DNA of 64,000 nucleotides from positions 3,901,600 through 3,965,599 of the forward strand of contig CAJINV010000003.1 of the NCBI GenBank assembly GCA_905178155.1, given 5' to 3'. Below the pieces are notes generated by a model. That model saw only the letters and a program-made list of their open reading frames with translations. It did no database searches and was not told where the DNA came from. The stretch is from Amoebophrya sp. A120 (taxonomy: Eukaryota > Sar > Dinophyceae > Syndiniales > Amoebophryaceae). The position numbers and the translations under genes were made by a program. Shown piece after piece: positions 47,583 through 58,281 of the stretch. The first letter of the stretch is position 1. Each line of letters begins with the position of its first letter.

Positions 47583-50500
47583 ATGGTCGAGTGTCCAGCA
47601 GCTCCAGCGAATTCCTCAACGCATCCCAGCATCGATGAACCTCCCACATCCAAATGCTGTACAACCGGTCCCAAACGAGAACCGTCTTCCAGAGTTAGCC
47701 ACTTGGAGCAGGTGGTGAGGCGGCGCTCCACGTCTCTTCCCGCACCGGTGAGACCTTGCATCGATTCTTTGAAGCGTTTCCTCTTGCGCCTCTTCTGCTG
47801 TCACGAAGTCGAAGACAGCACAACACGGGGGAACAAGGATAAAAAAAGCAAAAAGTGCTATCGGAGTTCCTGTTGGCCATTGATTGTCATGGGATCGCCC
47901 GAGTCCGAGCACGGCGCCGAACGGGACCAGTTCGGCACGGATGGCGCGAGCAGGCTGCGCAACAAGTTTCGCATTCTCTTGGAGAATCACAGCGGCATCC
48001 CGTTCATGCATGACGGCGATTATTTCCCGAGCGGGGCCACCGTCGCAGATGTGGGGAGGAATATCGGACAAAAGAACGTCGAAAAGACCCAGGTAATCCT
48101 CAGCTCGAACTACTGCCCGAGATCCGGGGTGGTTTGGTTGGTCGATCAGGAAGCTTTTGAAACCTACTGCGTCGTCACCTTCTATGGCAGCAAGAAAGTG
48201 CGCGTTTGGCTCGGAGAGTACGCGAAAAACAGTGATGGGACTTTGATCAACACTTCATCTACTGCCGATGGTGGTGCCTCTGTTCCGCCGGACAGCAGCG
48301 CATCAACCAATCCGGGGGCGGCCCCGCGATCCGACCAGGAGCAGCTTCCCTGGGAACTCAAGGACGAACTTGGCACCGGGGCGAAATCGGTCCCAGTGCT
48401 CGAGGCGGGCGGGCCGGCGGACGTCGCCAGTGGCGCCGTCAAGTTGTGGACCGTGAATCGCCAAGCGTGGTACGCGCTGAGCGAGGACGGTCGCACCCTG
48501 TACATCACGATTTTGCCGTCACTGCGACCCTACAAGATTGCCCAGCAAATAGACTACGATTTGCAGGAGGAAAACGGAGCAGGTGCATCTACTTCAAATA
48601 AAGTTCCTGCGCCGGATCATGCTGGTAGAAGTGCTTCATCGCTGGCCCTGATACCGCACGGGCAATCCAATGCGCGCGACGGGCTCAACTTTGGCCCGGG
48701 GTTTGCGGACAGCGCGCTGAGCAGCGCAATACCAAAGCCACCCGTGAAACCGAAGCAAAAGACGCAAACGGCGAAAATATCACGCAAACCCATGGGTAGT
48801 GCCGACCCCTCTACTGGGGACGAACAACAATTTTCGTACTGGAGACAACAACTCGACGACGTTAGTCATTATGCGCAAGGGGCTCCGACGGAGCTGGCAC
48901 TGCTCGAGATGGACGGAGTGCTGTACTTTGCCGAAAAAAGCGACAGCCAGAAACCACTCTGCTCCGAACAGGGAGATCTTGTCCCCTTGCACGCACTAGC
49001 GGCAGCGCCCGGGCAGGAGCTAATCGTCGTGTTGATGGTAGACATCACCGAAGTAGACCAGGAAGCGGAAGAGACCGCGAAAGAGATCTGGGCCAAGACC
49101 CGGCCAAAAGACGCCTGGACCGGACTAAAGCAGGGCGTGGGAAGCATTGTCGGTGGTGCAGCCACCGGCGTGGTAGCGCTCGGAGCGGCAACGGTCGGGG
49201 GCGTGCGTGGCGCCAAACCCGGCCTCGGAAACAAAGCGCTGGGCCTAGTGAAAGGACTCGGTGTCGGCCTCGTCGCCGGAGTTGGTACTTTGTTTTGCTG
49301 ATTGCTCAATGCAACTTTCATTTCCGTACATGTTAAGTTTTGATAAGGGTCGAACATTGTTTACCAGATTCGTCAACCTCTAGCTCTATGCACTTCGTAT
49401 ATAAAACAGCGATGCCCGTGGCGGGCGTTGTTGGTGGCGCCACGCAGATCGTGCGCGGCGTTAAGGCGGAGGCTACCGGGTTCACGGCGAAGCGACAGAA
49501 CAAGATCTGGGACCCGGAAACCGGGACGTGGGTCAACGTGAATCTCCAGCTGATGGACCAAAACGTGCAGACCGAAAACCGCCTCTTGAAGGACCAGAAA
49601 GACGGAACGAGTCCAGGGAACAAATCAAATAACCGGAAGAGCGGGACTGCGGGCAGCGGCGGCAGTGGAAATGCACCGGTTGAGGTAGTGGACACGGAAT
49701 ATTACGACTTGCTCGGCATCGATCCGTATAAAAAGGTGGACTCCGCGGAAATCAAGAAAGCCTACTACAAGATGGCCCGAACCTGCCACCCGGACAAGAA
49801 CCCCGACGACGAGAACGCAAAAGCGAAGTTCCAGCAGTTGAGCGACGCCTACTCGGTGTTGTCGGACGACCACCTCCGCGAGAAGTACAACAAGCAGGGA
49901 AAAGACGCGGTGCTGGAGTCAGAAAACATCCCGAAAATCGAGCCCACTGTGTTTTTCGCGCTCTTGTTTGGCTCCGAGAAGTTTGACGGCTACGTGGGCG
50001 ACATGAGCATCGCGACCCTGGCAGACTCCATGTTAAAAGGGTTCGAGCAGAAGGAGGGAAAAGACTCGAAGAGAACGCAGCAGAGAAAGAAAAACCTGAA
50101 AATGCTGGTGGACACCGTGCACGTGCCACCGACAACTGGTAGTAAAACAACCGCTGGGCAACGTGTGGAATTTTCAGAGGATCTTCCCACGACTGGTGGT
50201 GAGCAACAGCCTCCTGCCCCCACCGGAACAACGACCTCGGCGTCGCAAGAGGAAATAAATGGTGGACTGAAGAGCTGCAAAACGCGGGAGCAGACTCCCA
50301 ATCCGAGAAAGAGTAGATCCGGGATGTTTTCCGGTTTTGGTGGAAACACAACAACTGCTTCCACTAGTAATGGCGGAGCTACAAGCTCGGCGTCCGCTAC
50401 GAGCAGCGCGACGACATCTTCGACCTACGCTGGTACTTCTGCGACCGGTTCCTCCGCTTCCGCGGAAAAAATGGACGAGGACTTGGACGAAGATGGTGAG

Positions 50501-51741
50501 AAACTGGAGGACCCCTTCAGCAGCATGGGCGATGTGAAGTTCAAGCGGCAGCAGTGGCGGCGCCAGGTGCAGTGCGCCGTGTTTTTGCGGGAGCGAGTGG
50601 CGAAATACGTCGAACAGAGGGACGAGCCGGGGTTCCGCGCCTCGGTGGAGCAAGAGGCGAGAAATGAGCTGAGCAAGGCGTCCTTCGGCCGGGAGCTGCT
50701 TGGCGTACTCGGGGACCTCTACGTGCTCCGCGCCACCGTTTTCCTCGCGGACGAGGTCAAAGGCCGGTTCACGCTCGACGCCCTGTCCGCCAGCCACAGG
50801 TCCTGGCAGAAAAAGTGGTCGAACCGCGCGACCCTCATTGGCTCGGGATACACCGCGCTTAAACAGGTACTATACTACACATACAATTTATTTCCACCAG
50901 TGACTTGTACTACCATAAGTCGAGCGGAATTTGCTCTTGATAGAAGATCACAGCCTTTGCTCGCCGATACAGAACTCCACCTGTCGGTTTGTTTGTTCAA
51001 TTTACAACGTCTAGTTGTACCTGCTCCACACATACGATAATTAATTTATAATTCTCGTCACTTTGAGTGATGAAGCATAAATGGTTTTTTCAGGCACGCA
51101 AGGTGGAGAAGACCATGAAGAAGGTGGAGAAGGCGGAGAAGGATGAAACCAAGACGGACCAGGAGAAACACGAGATGAAGGCCATGGCGCACACGAAGAT
51201 TGAGGACGAGACGCTGCCGGCCTTTCTGCAGTTGGCGTGGGCGATCTGTGTGCGTGACTTGGAGGAAACGGTGAAAAACGTGGTGAAATTTTTGCTGAAG
51301 GACGTCAGCGTCCCCTGGGTCCTGCGCATCCGCCGCGCGCAGGCGCTCCTGATTCTCGGAGACATCTTTCTGCAGGTCGCCAACGAAGAGGACCAGCCCG
51401 AAGTGGACCATCACAAGTATCCTGTGCCGGAAGGAGAGCAGTATGTTGGCCCCGACTTTTACGCCAATACTACCGATGGTGCGCAACAGAGTCAGTACTA
51501 CGCGAGCGCCACCAGTGGTATGAGCTTTGGTGCTGGTGCGGGAGAGCAGCAAGAGTCCACCGCGACCGCTGGAACATCAAGTGGCAATCATGCTCCTGCC
51601 CCGGGCTCTCCGCCCGGCGGTGCATCCAGTAAGAAAGGCAAAAAAGCGGGGAGCAGGTCGCCCGGGGGCCGGGATAACAAAACCTCCGCCCGGGAACTGA
51701 TCGAGACTGCGATGATCGGAACAATCACCAAGGAACGGTAA
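47583..51741 (+). CDS. Large DnaJ (Hsp40) protein with Gly/Ala-rich membrane-like segment
   Basis: Exons 47583-49284, 49410-50866 and 51094-51741 keep phase through GT-AG introns and give 1268 aa. The N-terminus is Cys/Pro-rich and basic. Residues about 100-500 hold an unrecognised domain (VVWLVDQEAFETYCVVTFYG). A long Gly/Ala/Val stretch spans exon 1-2 (VGSIVGGAATGVVALGAATV; GLVAGVG|VAMPVAGVVGGATQ) followed by KIWDPETGTWVNVN. The J domain starts near residue 662 (EYYDLLGIDPYKK) with YYKMARTCHPDKNPDDENAK (intact HPD) and ends LREKYNKQGKDAV. The next motif FFALLFGSEKFDGYVG fits the DnaJ-X C-terminal domain. The C-terminus has Lys/Glu coiled coils and Ser/Gly linkers. Gly-rich segments before J-X domains occur in alveolate DnaJ proteins. 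No introner is present. Confidence 0.88.
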
Positions 51742-52673
51742 AGTTCTGGACAACCGCAAACACATCGTCACTGGCTGCGCCCACGGAAACAGAAGCAGAC
51801 CACTACGTACTCATCTGTGTCTTTTTCAGGGAGTAACAAATTAAATTTTCCCCTTGCCCCGTTCGGGCAAGGAGCGCGACCGCATCTTCGTTCCAGGGGA
51901 TCGACAAACTTTCCCAACGTCGCGACCTGCTAAAGGCGCGTTGCTTGAAGGCTTACTGTAGCGCATAGCACTACGACATGAAAATCCACCTGCTCGAAGG
52001 CTTACTGTAGAGCATAGCACTACGACATGAACATCTTGCCATCATCGACACCACATCGAAACCTCAACGTGGTGATTCTTGATTTGGAACACAGTATTCG
52101 TCGTCAATAAAGTTAAAGTATCCATCGGTCGTCGCACTGGTTAATAACTGAAGCATCCATTCGTTTCGGTCACACTATCGATCTTCATTCTGTAGATATA
52201 GTCGGTCCACTGCTGTGCTGCATTTCCAGCAGATTGAGAAAATGAAAGTCGGTTTTTCCCTTTCCTCCCGAAACTGATTTTTCGGTGTGCTCGTCGCCCA
52301 TGCTCGGTTTTCGTTTTGCTTGGTTGTCATCTTACATCATGTTAGGACTATTTATAAGTACATGAATGAAACTGAAATAATCATAAGTACCCGAAGTAGG
52401 TCCCTCGCACGGATTCGTGCAAAGCGATTCCGCGTTTGAAATCGAAACACTTTCTCTGGAATATTAATTTCAAATGCGAAACACAGGTTTTGGTTTGTAT
52501 CAGACCTGAATCGTTCTTGAATCCCCACCTGTGAAAACAATATCAACTGAGCACACCGAGAAGAAATGATAAGCACAGCATACTTTTAGTTCACACTAGC
52601 ACTTGCCCTTTTATAATCAACCCCAGATACCGCTCCGCTTGCCGTTGCACCTGAGGCACAAAACCACGGCAAG
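51742..52673. other. Intergenic spacer
   Basis: About 0.9 kb without a supported gene; it contains the 49-bp-period repeat noted separately. Confidence 0.5.
51942..52034. repeat. Two-copy tandem repeat, 49-bp period
   Basis: TGCTTGAAGGCTTACTGTAG at 51942 recurs as TGCTCGAAGGCTTACTGTAG at 51991. Both are followed by (C/A)GCATAGCACTACGACATGAA. The copies differ at about three positions over 44 bp and lie between two genes. Confidence 0.85.
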
Positions 52674-55600
52674 ATGTTCGTGATTTCCCCGGAGGAAGCT
52701 GCAGAAGGCGTGGTAGACCAGGTTGTGAATGCGTCGCAGTCGTTTCTGCAACAGCAACATGCGCACCTGGACACCCCTGCCCAAAATCCTGTTTTCTTTT
52801 CTGGTGATGCAGCAGCCCTCACCCCGAATCGTATGGTGGAACCTCATCTGCTCGCAGAAGAATTTTCTTCAGCGTCGACAATGCAGCTGGAGTACCCGCT
52901 TCGCGACCCCTCCGACACGACGCCGGAGGCGATCTGCCTGCGCGTACTTTGGTTTCTGATCATCTTGACGCCACTCCTGTTCACCTGCTTCGTTTCCATT
53001 TTCGCGATCGGATGTCCGGCGTGCTGTTCGTGTTGCTGCTTCAAGGAGTACGTGTTGGAAGAAGACGAGGACTCAGACGAGGACGGGAACGGAAGTTTGG
53101 CCGCCAGCAACCGGCGGGGCGACGTCGCAAAGACGGGCGATACGCTGACGCCGTCGGCCTACTATCGGTTCGAAAACAACCCGAATGCAACGCGGATTCC
53201 GGTGGGCACGATGGCGACACCCCCCGAATCCCAGGCGCTGTTGTCCAAGCCCGCGGCCTCGTCCACGACCCGGGGCTCAAGCCTCGGCAGCACCGCGTCC
53301 AGTACTACAAGTAACCGCATCGTGGCGGGCCCCCAAAGCGGGCACCCAACCTCTGTGACGGCGACGGAAGCGGCGGCCGCGCAAGCGACCGCACGGTTGC
53401 TGCAGCAAACGGCCGGCTTCGAGGACGAGGAGGACGTGGAGGACGAAGCCGACGTGCCCGTCGCGCCCTTCAGCCTGGCCCCGACGATGAAGACCGGGGT
53501 GCGGTTCGAGGGCGAGGCCCGCAGCGAGTCGGCCTTCGTGGAGGAGGGTGGCCCCATCCGGGTCCTCTCGCGGCGGAAACCGGAGGGCGAAACGCTGGAG
53601 ACGAAAACCATGAACTATTCGCTGTTCCAACACACCCCGGCGGAGAACCAGTGCTGCCGGGTCCCGAAGCGGGCCTGTCCGGCGTGTTGCCTGCTCAACC
53701 TCGCCGTGTGGATGCTGGGCGGCTTTTTGGTGTTGTTCGGCGAGTTCATGTTCTGGAAGTGGTACGTGTACGACCCCCATTTTGAGTACAGCGAGGACAC
53801 GAAAATCGTGATCCTGTCTTCCAGCGGCGGGTCGGGCCACGTGGTCGCCGCAAACCGCCTGGTGCAGCTGCTGACCGAGCCGCCGAAGGCCGCCAACGCG
53901 ACGCACGTGGGTCCGGAGGCGGCCCGCGTGCTGCCGCACCTCGCGCCCGGCGCGGAGGAGGGCGGGTGGACCCCGTACAACGGTGGCAAGCGCTACAAGA
54001 ACCTGAAGAAGGAGGAGGTGGAGGTGATCTACGTGATGCCGCCCGAGTGCAAGAAGAACGAGACCACGGGCGAGGACATTGTCACCCCGGAGTGCGCGAA
54101 GCGGTCCTGGCTGCAGATGAACAGCGTGTTCGGGAACATGTACGAACTGATGGCCAACCACCTGATCAGCGACTTCGGGGTGCTGTTATCAAAATGAAAA
54201 ATCCCCCCTCCCATATCGAAACGAAGATTTCTGTTGCTGGATTTGTGTACACAAATCATTTTGCCATGCTAGAAGGCAAAAGAAGCGGACCGTAGTGCTG
54301 GGCGGCGCAAAAAAGCCTTGCATCTTCAGCATGAGAGGAGGCAGCTGGAAATGGGAAACGGCATGACAAATCGGCTCCAATTAAGGCCGCAACTGCGTCT
54401 CTTGGCCTTCTAGCAATACAAGTCGCTCTGTGTACTCACATACAGCATCACAAATACAAATTTCCTTTTCGATATGGGGAGGGGGGATTTTTACTTTTGA
54501 TAGCTGTTTGGCCGCGACGAGTGGGACCGGGCGCAGAAGGAGGGCGACATGGAGACGCTGTTATCAAATGCAAAAATGTCTGGGTCTGGAAGACTGCGAG
54601 ATTTGTCATGCTTGTCTGGGATGACCAAAAAGTTTGTGATGCGTGTCCAAGAAGAGACCCTTTTGCCTGTCATGCGAAAAACGCAACACTAAGAAGCGCA
54701 GATATTTCTCATGCTTGGCTGTGCATTACAGAGCATTCCCTATTCCCAACGCAGCATCACAAGTTTCCAGACCCAGACATTTTTGCATTTGATAGCTGTG
54801 GGCGTTGTACAACGACAAGCCGAAGGCGGACTTCATGTTCGGCTGGGCCTTCCGGTCCAACGCGCGGGCCTACCTGGACAAGCACCCGAACCTGGAGGTG
54901 ATGGTCACCGTGCAGTACCAGGGCACCTACCAGATGTGGGAGGCCGTGCGCGACTTCAACCAGGACCGGCGCGCCGCGGAGGAGGCGGACGTGCGGCGGC
55001 CGTACGACCGCGACGTGCACTTCGTGATCCAGATCTGCGACCCGGCCAACCCCGACAACTTCTTCCTCCCGGCCATCAAGCGGTTCCAGGACTACTCGCC
55101 CCCGTCGGAGCGCAGCTTCTACCACATGGACATGAGTTACGCGGGCGTGCCCTTTTTGGGGATCGCTAACTCCGCGGCCGAGGTGCAGCAGTTCGCGGAC
55201 GGAACGCGCCGCTACTACCATGAGGAGCTGGGCTTCACGGACGCCATCATCGACATGATGCGGTTCATATCAATTGCAGATTTTGATGTCTGGGTCTGGG
55301 AAAGGAAACTTGTGATGCAAGGAAGGGATGAATAGTGAAGTGAGCACACCGTAATGGTGCGCTTCACAGTATGACAAGTTTTTCCGTGGTTCAGAGTTGC
55401 GTACTTACTCCGCATGAAAAGCTGCGTTTTTTCATGACAGACAAGAGGACCTCCTCGCTGGCGCGCAATAGTTCAGAGTCATGCCAGCCTAGCATCACAA
55501 ATCTCGCAATCTCCCAGACCCCGACATATTTGCAGTTCATAGCTCACCGACGGCGTGATCCGCCCGGAGTTCCAGCAGATGGCCAACAAGATCTACCTGG

Positions 55601-57147
55601 GGCAGGTGGACCCGGCGGTCGAGCGGACGAAGGAGCTCCGGTATCAAATGTAAAAATGTCTGGGTCTGGAAACTTGTGATGCTGGGTGGCGTCTCATGAT
55701 GAGGCTACAAATGCTGGCTCAGCATGACAAGTTTCTGAGCTCCTAGGTGTTGCCTATTCTGCATGACAAACTGCGCTTCTGCATCACAGAAAAGCGGAGC
55801 GCTTGGGTAACGTGCATGACAGATTTAAGAATCATGCCAGACAAGCATGACAAACATGAATTCTTCCAGACCCAGACATATTTGCATTTGATATCCGGTT
55901 GAAAAAGCTGAAAAACGTGAATGGGAAGAACATGTTATCCTGTTTAAAAACGTCCCCACGACCTCCCCATAGTTTGTTAAGATCGGAACTCTGCTAGACA
56001 AATCAGCACGCTGTGAGACTGGCCCATGACAAGTTTGGGGACGCAGCATAAGTAGTTCTGCCTAGGTAGCCCAGACGCATCACAGATCCATTTTTCCCTT
56101 ATCCTGATTTGCGCATGACAAGTTACCGAAAACACGATCAAAAAATGCCCGTCATGTTGCGGAGCCGCATGACAGATTTTCTGGGCATGCAGATTTGCAT
56201 TACAACTAATCGGGTCGGAACGTTTTTACTCAGGATGCATGCAGGAAGATCTCGTCGTGCCGAAAGACCAGCACGTGGTGGCCATCATGCTCGGGGGCGT
56301 GGCCGCGATCGCCCCCACGTTGGAGTACGTGGAGCAGTCGGCCACCCGCACCGTGCGAAAAACGCCGGACGGCCAGTACCAGCTGGCGGACATGTGTGAA
56401 ACGAAGACGATCTTCGTCTTTTGCGGAGGGGACCCGGACCTCGTGAAGGCGGTGATGAAGAAGGAGGAGGAACTGAAGAACCGTGCCGGACCGGGACCCG
56501 CGGAGTTTCGCCAGAGCCTGCGCATTTTCGCGCTGGGTCGCCAGGGCGCCGACGTCATCGCCCCCGTCTTTGCCCGTGCCAACACCCTAATTGTTCGCGG
56601 AGGTAAGAAGTTGATGTAGTGTGCAAATTAAGTATTGTATCAGTGTGGATACATATCGATAAGTGTGAAACAAAAGTCAGTGGATGAAGCAGGAGGGCGC
56701 ACTGCTAAGATGGTGGAGGAGTTGCACAATTCTTCAATCAGAATCATATGAAAAGACATTGATCTTGATGTCGATGTGATGTTCATACTTCAACAATTCC
56801 CCACAGGCGGCGTCACTGCGTTCGAAGTGCGTGCGGTTGGGCCGGGGACGGACTTGGTGGTGCACTCCGAGCGGGCGATCAAGCCGCTGAACCACGAGCT
56901 CGGCGTTTGCACCAAGGGGATGCTGTCCCACGAGGCGGGAAATGCGGCGTGGGAGGGGGACGCCATGGGTGGCGTGGTGCTTTCCGACCTCAAGAAGCGG
57001 CTCCGGATTCTGCCCGACCCCAAAAAGGGGTTCATCACCCTCGGACGCGAGCGCAAGGGGTATCCCTGCCTCGCCCCGCAAGACGAACAGTACGTGCTGC
57101 CGTTCGCGAACGTCGGGTACACCAAGTCGCTTGGTTGCGGCCCCTAG
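52674..57147 (+). CDS. Membrane-anchored GT-B (MurG/MGDG-synthase-like) glycosyltransferase
   Basis: Exons 52674-54186, 54508-54561, 54800-55267, 55547-55641, 55899-55935, 56243-56602 and 56807-57147 keep phase and give 955 aa. Five of the six introns are introners. Two hydrophobic segments occur: VLWFLIILTPLLFTCFVSIF (near residue 95), followed by a Cys cluster, and AVWMLGGFLVLFGEFMFWKW (near 350). The catalytic-like region starts VILSSSGGSGHVVAANRLVQ, resembling the N-terminal glycine loop of MurG and MGDG synthases. Later come ADFMFGWAFRSNARAYLDKH, VAIMLGGVAAIAPTLEYVE and IFVFCGGDPDLVKA. Finally IVRGGGVTAFE resembles the donor-binding GG..(T/S)..E motif and is formed only after the last GT-AG intron is removed. 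Donor and acceptor are unknown, and assignment to GT28 is tentative. Confidence 0.7.
54187..54502. mobile_element. Introner C2 (CCCCCCTCCCATATCGAAA type, 316 bp)
   Basis: The left end TATCAAAATGAAAAATCCCC mirrors the right end (complement TATCAAAAGTAAAAATCCCC), both followed by CCTCCC..ATATCGAAA. The perfect duplication is GCTGT (54182-54186, 54503-54507). Excision joins GTG CTG T to TT GGC CGC in frame. Confidence 0.92.
54562..54794. mobile_element. Introner A7
   Basis: Both ends are TATCAAATGCAAAAATGTCT plus GGGTCTGGAA. The perfect duplication is GCTGT (54557-54561, 54795-54799). Excision joins ACG CTG T to GG GCG TTG in frame. The exon between C2 and A7 is only 54 bp. Confidence 0.94.
55268..55541. 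mobile_element. Introner A8
   Basis: The left end is TATCAATTGCAGATTTTGAT followed by GTCTGGGTCTGGGA, and the right-end complement is TATGAACTGCAAATATGTCG. The duplication is GTTCA/GCTCA with one mismatch (55263-55267, 55542-55546). Excision gives CGG TTC ACC GAC in frame. The terminal repeats are more diverged than in A7, so it is probably older. Confidence 0.85.
55642..55893. mobile_element. Introner A9
   Basis: The left end is TATCAAATGTAAAAATGTCT and the right-end complement is TATCAAATGCAAATATGTCT, both followed by GGGTCTGGAA. The perfect duplication is TCCGG (55637-55641, 55894-55898). Excision joins GAG CTC CGG to TTG AAA AAG in frame. The interior holds at least six GCAT(G/C)ACA motifs. 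Confidence 0.93.
55936..56237. mobile_element. Introner B4
   Basis: The left end TATCCTGTTTAAAAACGTCC mirrors the right end (complement CATCCTGAGTAAAAACGTTC). The duplication is CATGT/CATGC (55931-55935, 56238-56242). Only retention of the right copy's last base gives an open frame (AAC ATG CAG GAA); using the left T would create TAG. A 37-bp micro-exon separates it from A9. Confidence 0.87.
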
Positions 57148-58281
57148 TGGATTTTCATCTTCACGTCGTGGTGTTATTATGTCTGAATTGATTCTCTTTC
57201 TGTTTCGGTTTTTTATTTTTACACATCTAAGTACTCAGTTCAACATTCAGATACATGATGTCAGCTTCTGATTTTTTAAGCTTCAAGTTTACACATTGCA
57301 TTTTCTTGTTAATTTTTGCATACAACCATCCAACACTACAGTTTGTTTTTACCACAATGATTCATGGTCCACTCCATCCTTACAGTAGAACTACAAGATC
57401 GCACGTCTGAGGACATGAAGATGCAGTTTACGTCTGTGACCGCATGGATCGATTGCATCCTCATAAACCATGTCTAAACATAATGTTGATCGCAATTATT
57501 GAAATGAGAGTTATATTTCACTCTCCTCGAAAAAGAGCCAGCCAGGGTACGAATTCCCACTTCGTACTAGTACATCTGTCAATGGAATAAAGTGCTTCCG
57601 ATTCGAGTGGATAACGTATTCACACGAGGTAGACAAAATGCAGAAAGGCCAGCGTGTTGCGCTGCACCGAAGGGATAGCCTGCTACCGGCTTCCGCCACT
57701 TATAGTCAGCATTTTTTACATGCGCTGTTCGTTCGATGACATTTGCATTGATTTCTGTAAGAGGATCATTTGATTATGACTTCCACCGATCATCGACTAC
57801 ATCACTAGATTATGGAAAATGTATCGATCTGCAAGTACAGTGATGGAACGAAGACGGAGTCATCATGGGCCTCCGAAACGTTGCCTTGTAAAACAAAACT
57901 TTGCAGGCCTACAGCATCATTTTCTGTAGCTGGTATTCTTTTTTAAGTACTTCTATGAGGAACTTTGTGTCCTTGAGAAATACCATACCGATAATGTCAT
58001 GATTTTGATGTCCGTGTCTCATGTCATAGGTCACATTGTGGTCCTTGCAGCGGTGTGCATCGCGCACACGCGGCTGCAAGCGTAATCGGTTAGTACTAGA
58101 CGGATTGGAAGTCTTTTTTAGTGGCGACGATCTCTTTCCTCATTTTTACACTCCCAGAACATATCAAGTGCCCTTACGTAAGTACTTATTTCTTTTGAGC
58201 CGAACAATTGGAATATCAACAATACGGCAACCTTTTTAACAAGTTATTCGGGGAGGTGACTCGTCAAAGTAATTCGCCAAA
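57148..58281. other. Intergenic spacer
   Basis: T-rich 1.1 kb spacer. A - strand frame at 57511-57699 lacks recognisable motifs. No gene is supported. Confidence 0.5.

Noticed and set aside
6571..56237. Possible CRISPR or satellite array from the repeated TCTGGGTCTGG
   Set aside because: Copies are dispersed, in inverted pairs, and each is flanked by its own 5-bp duplication; there is no regular spacer pattern.
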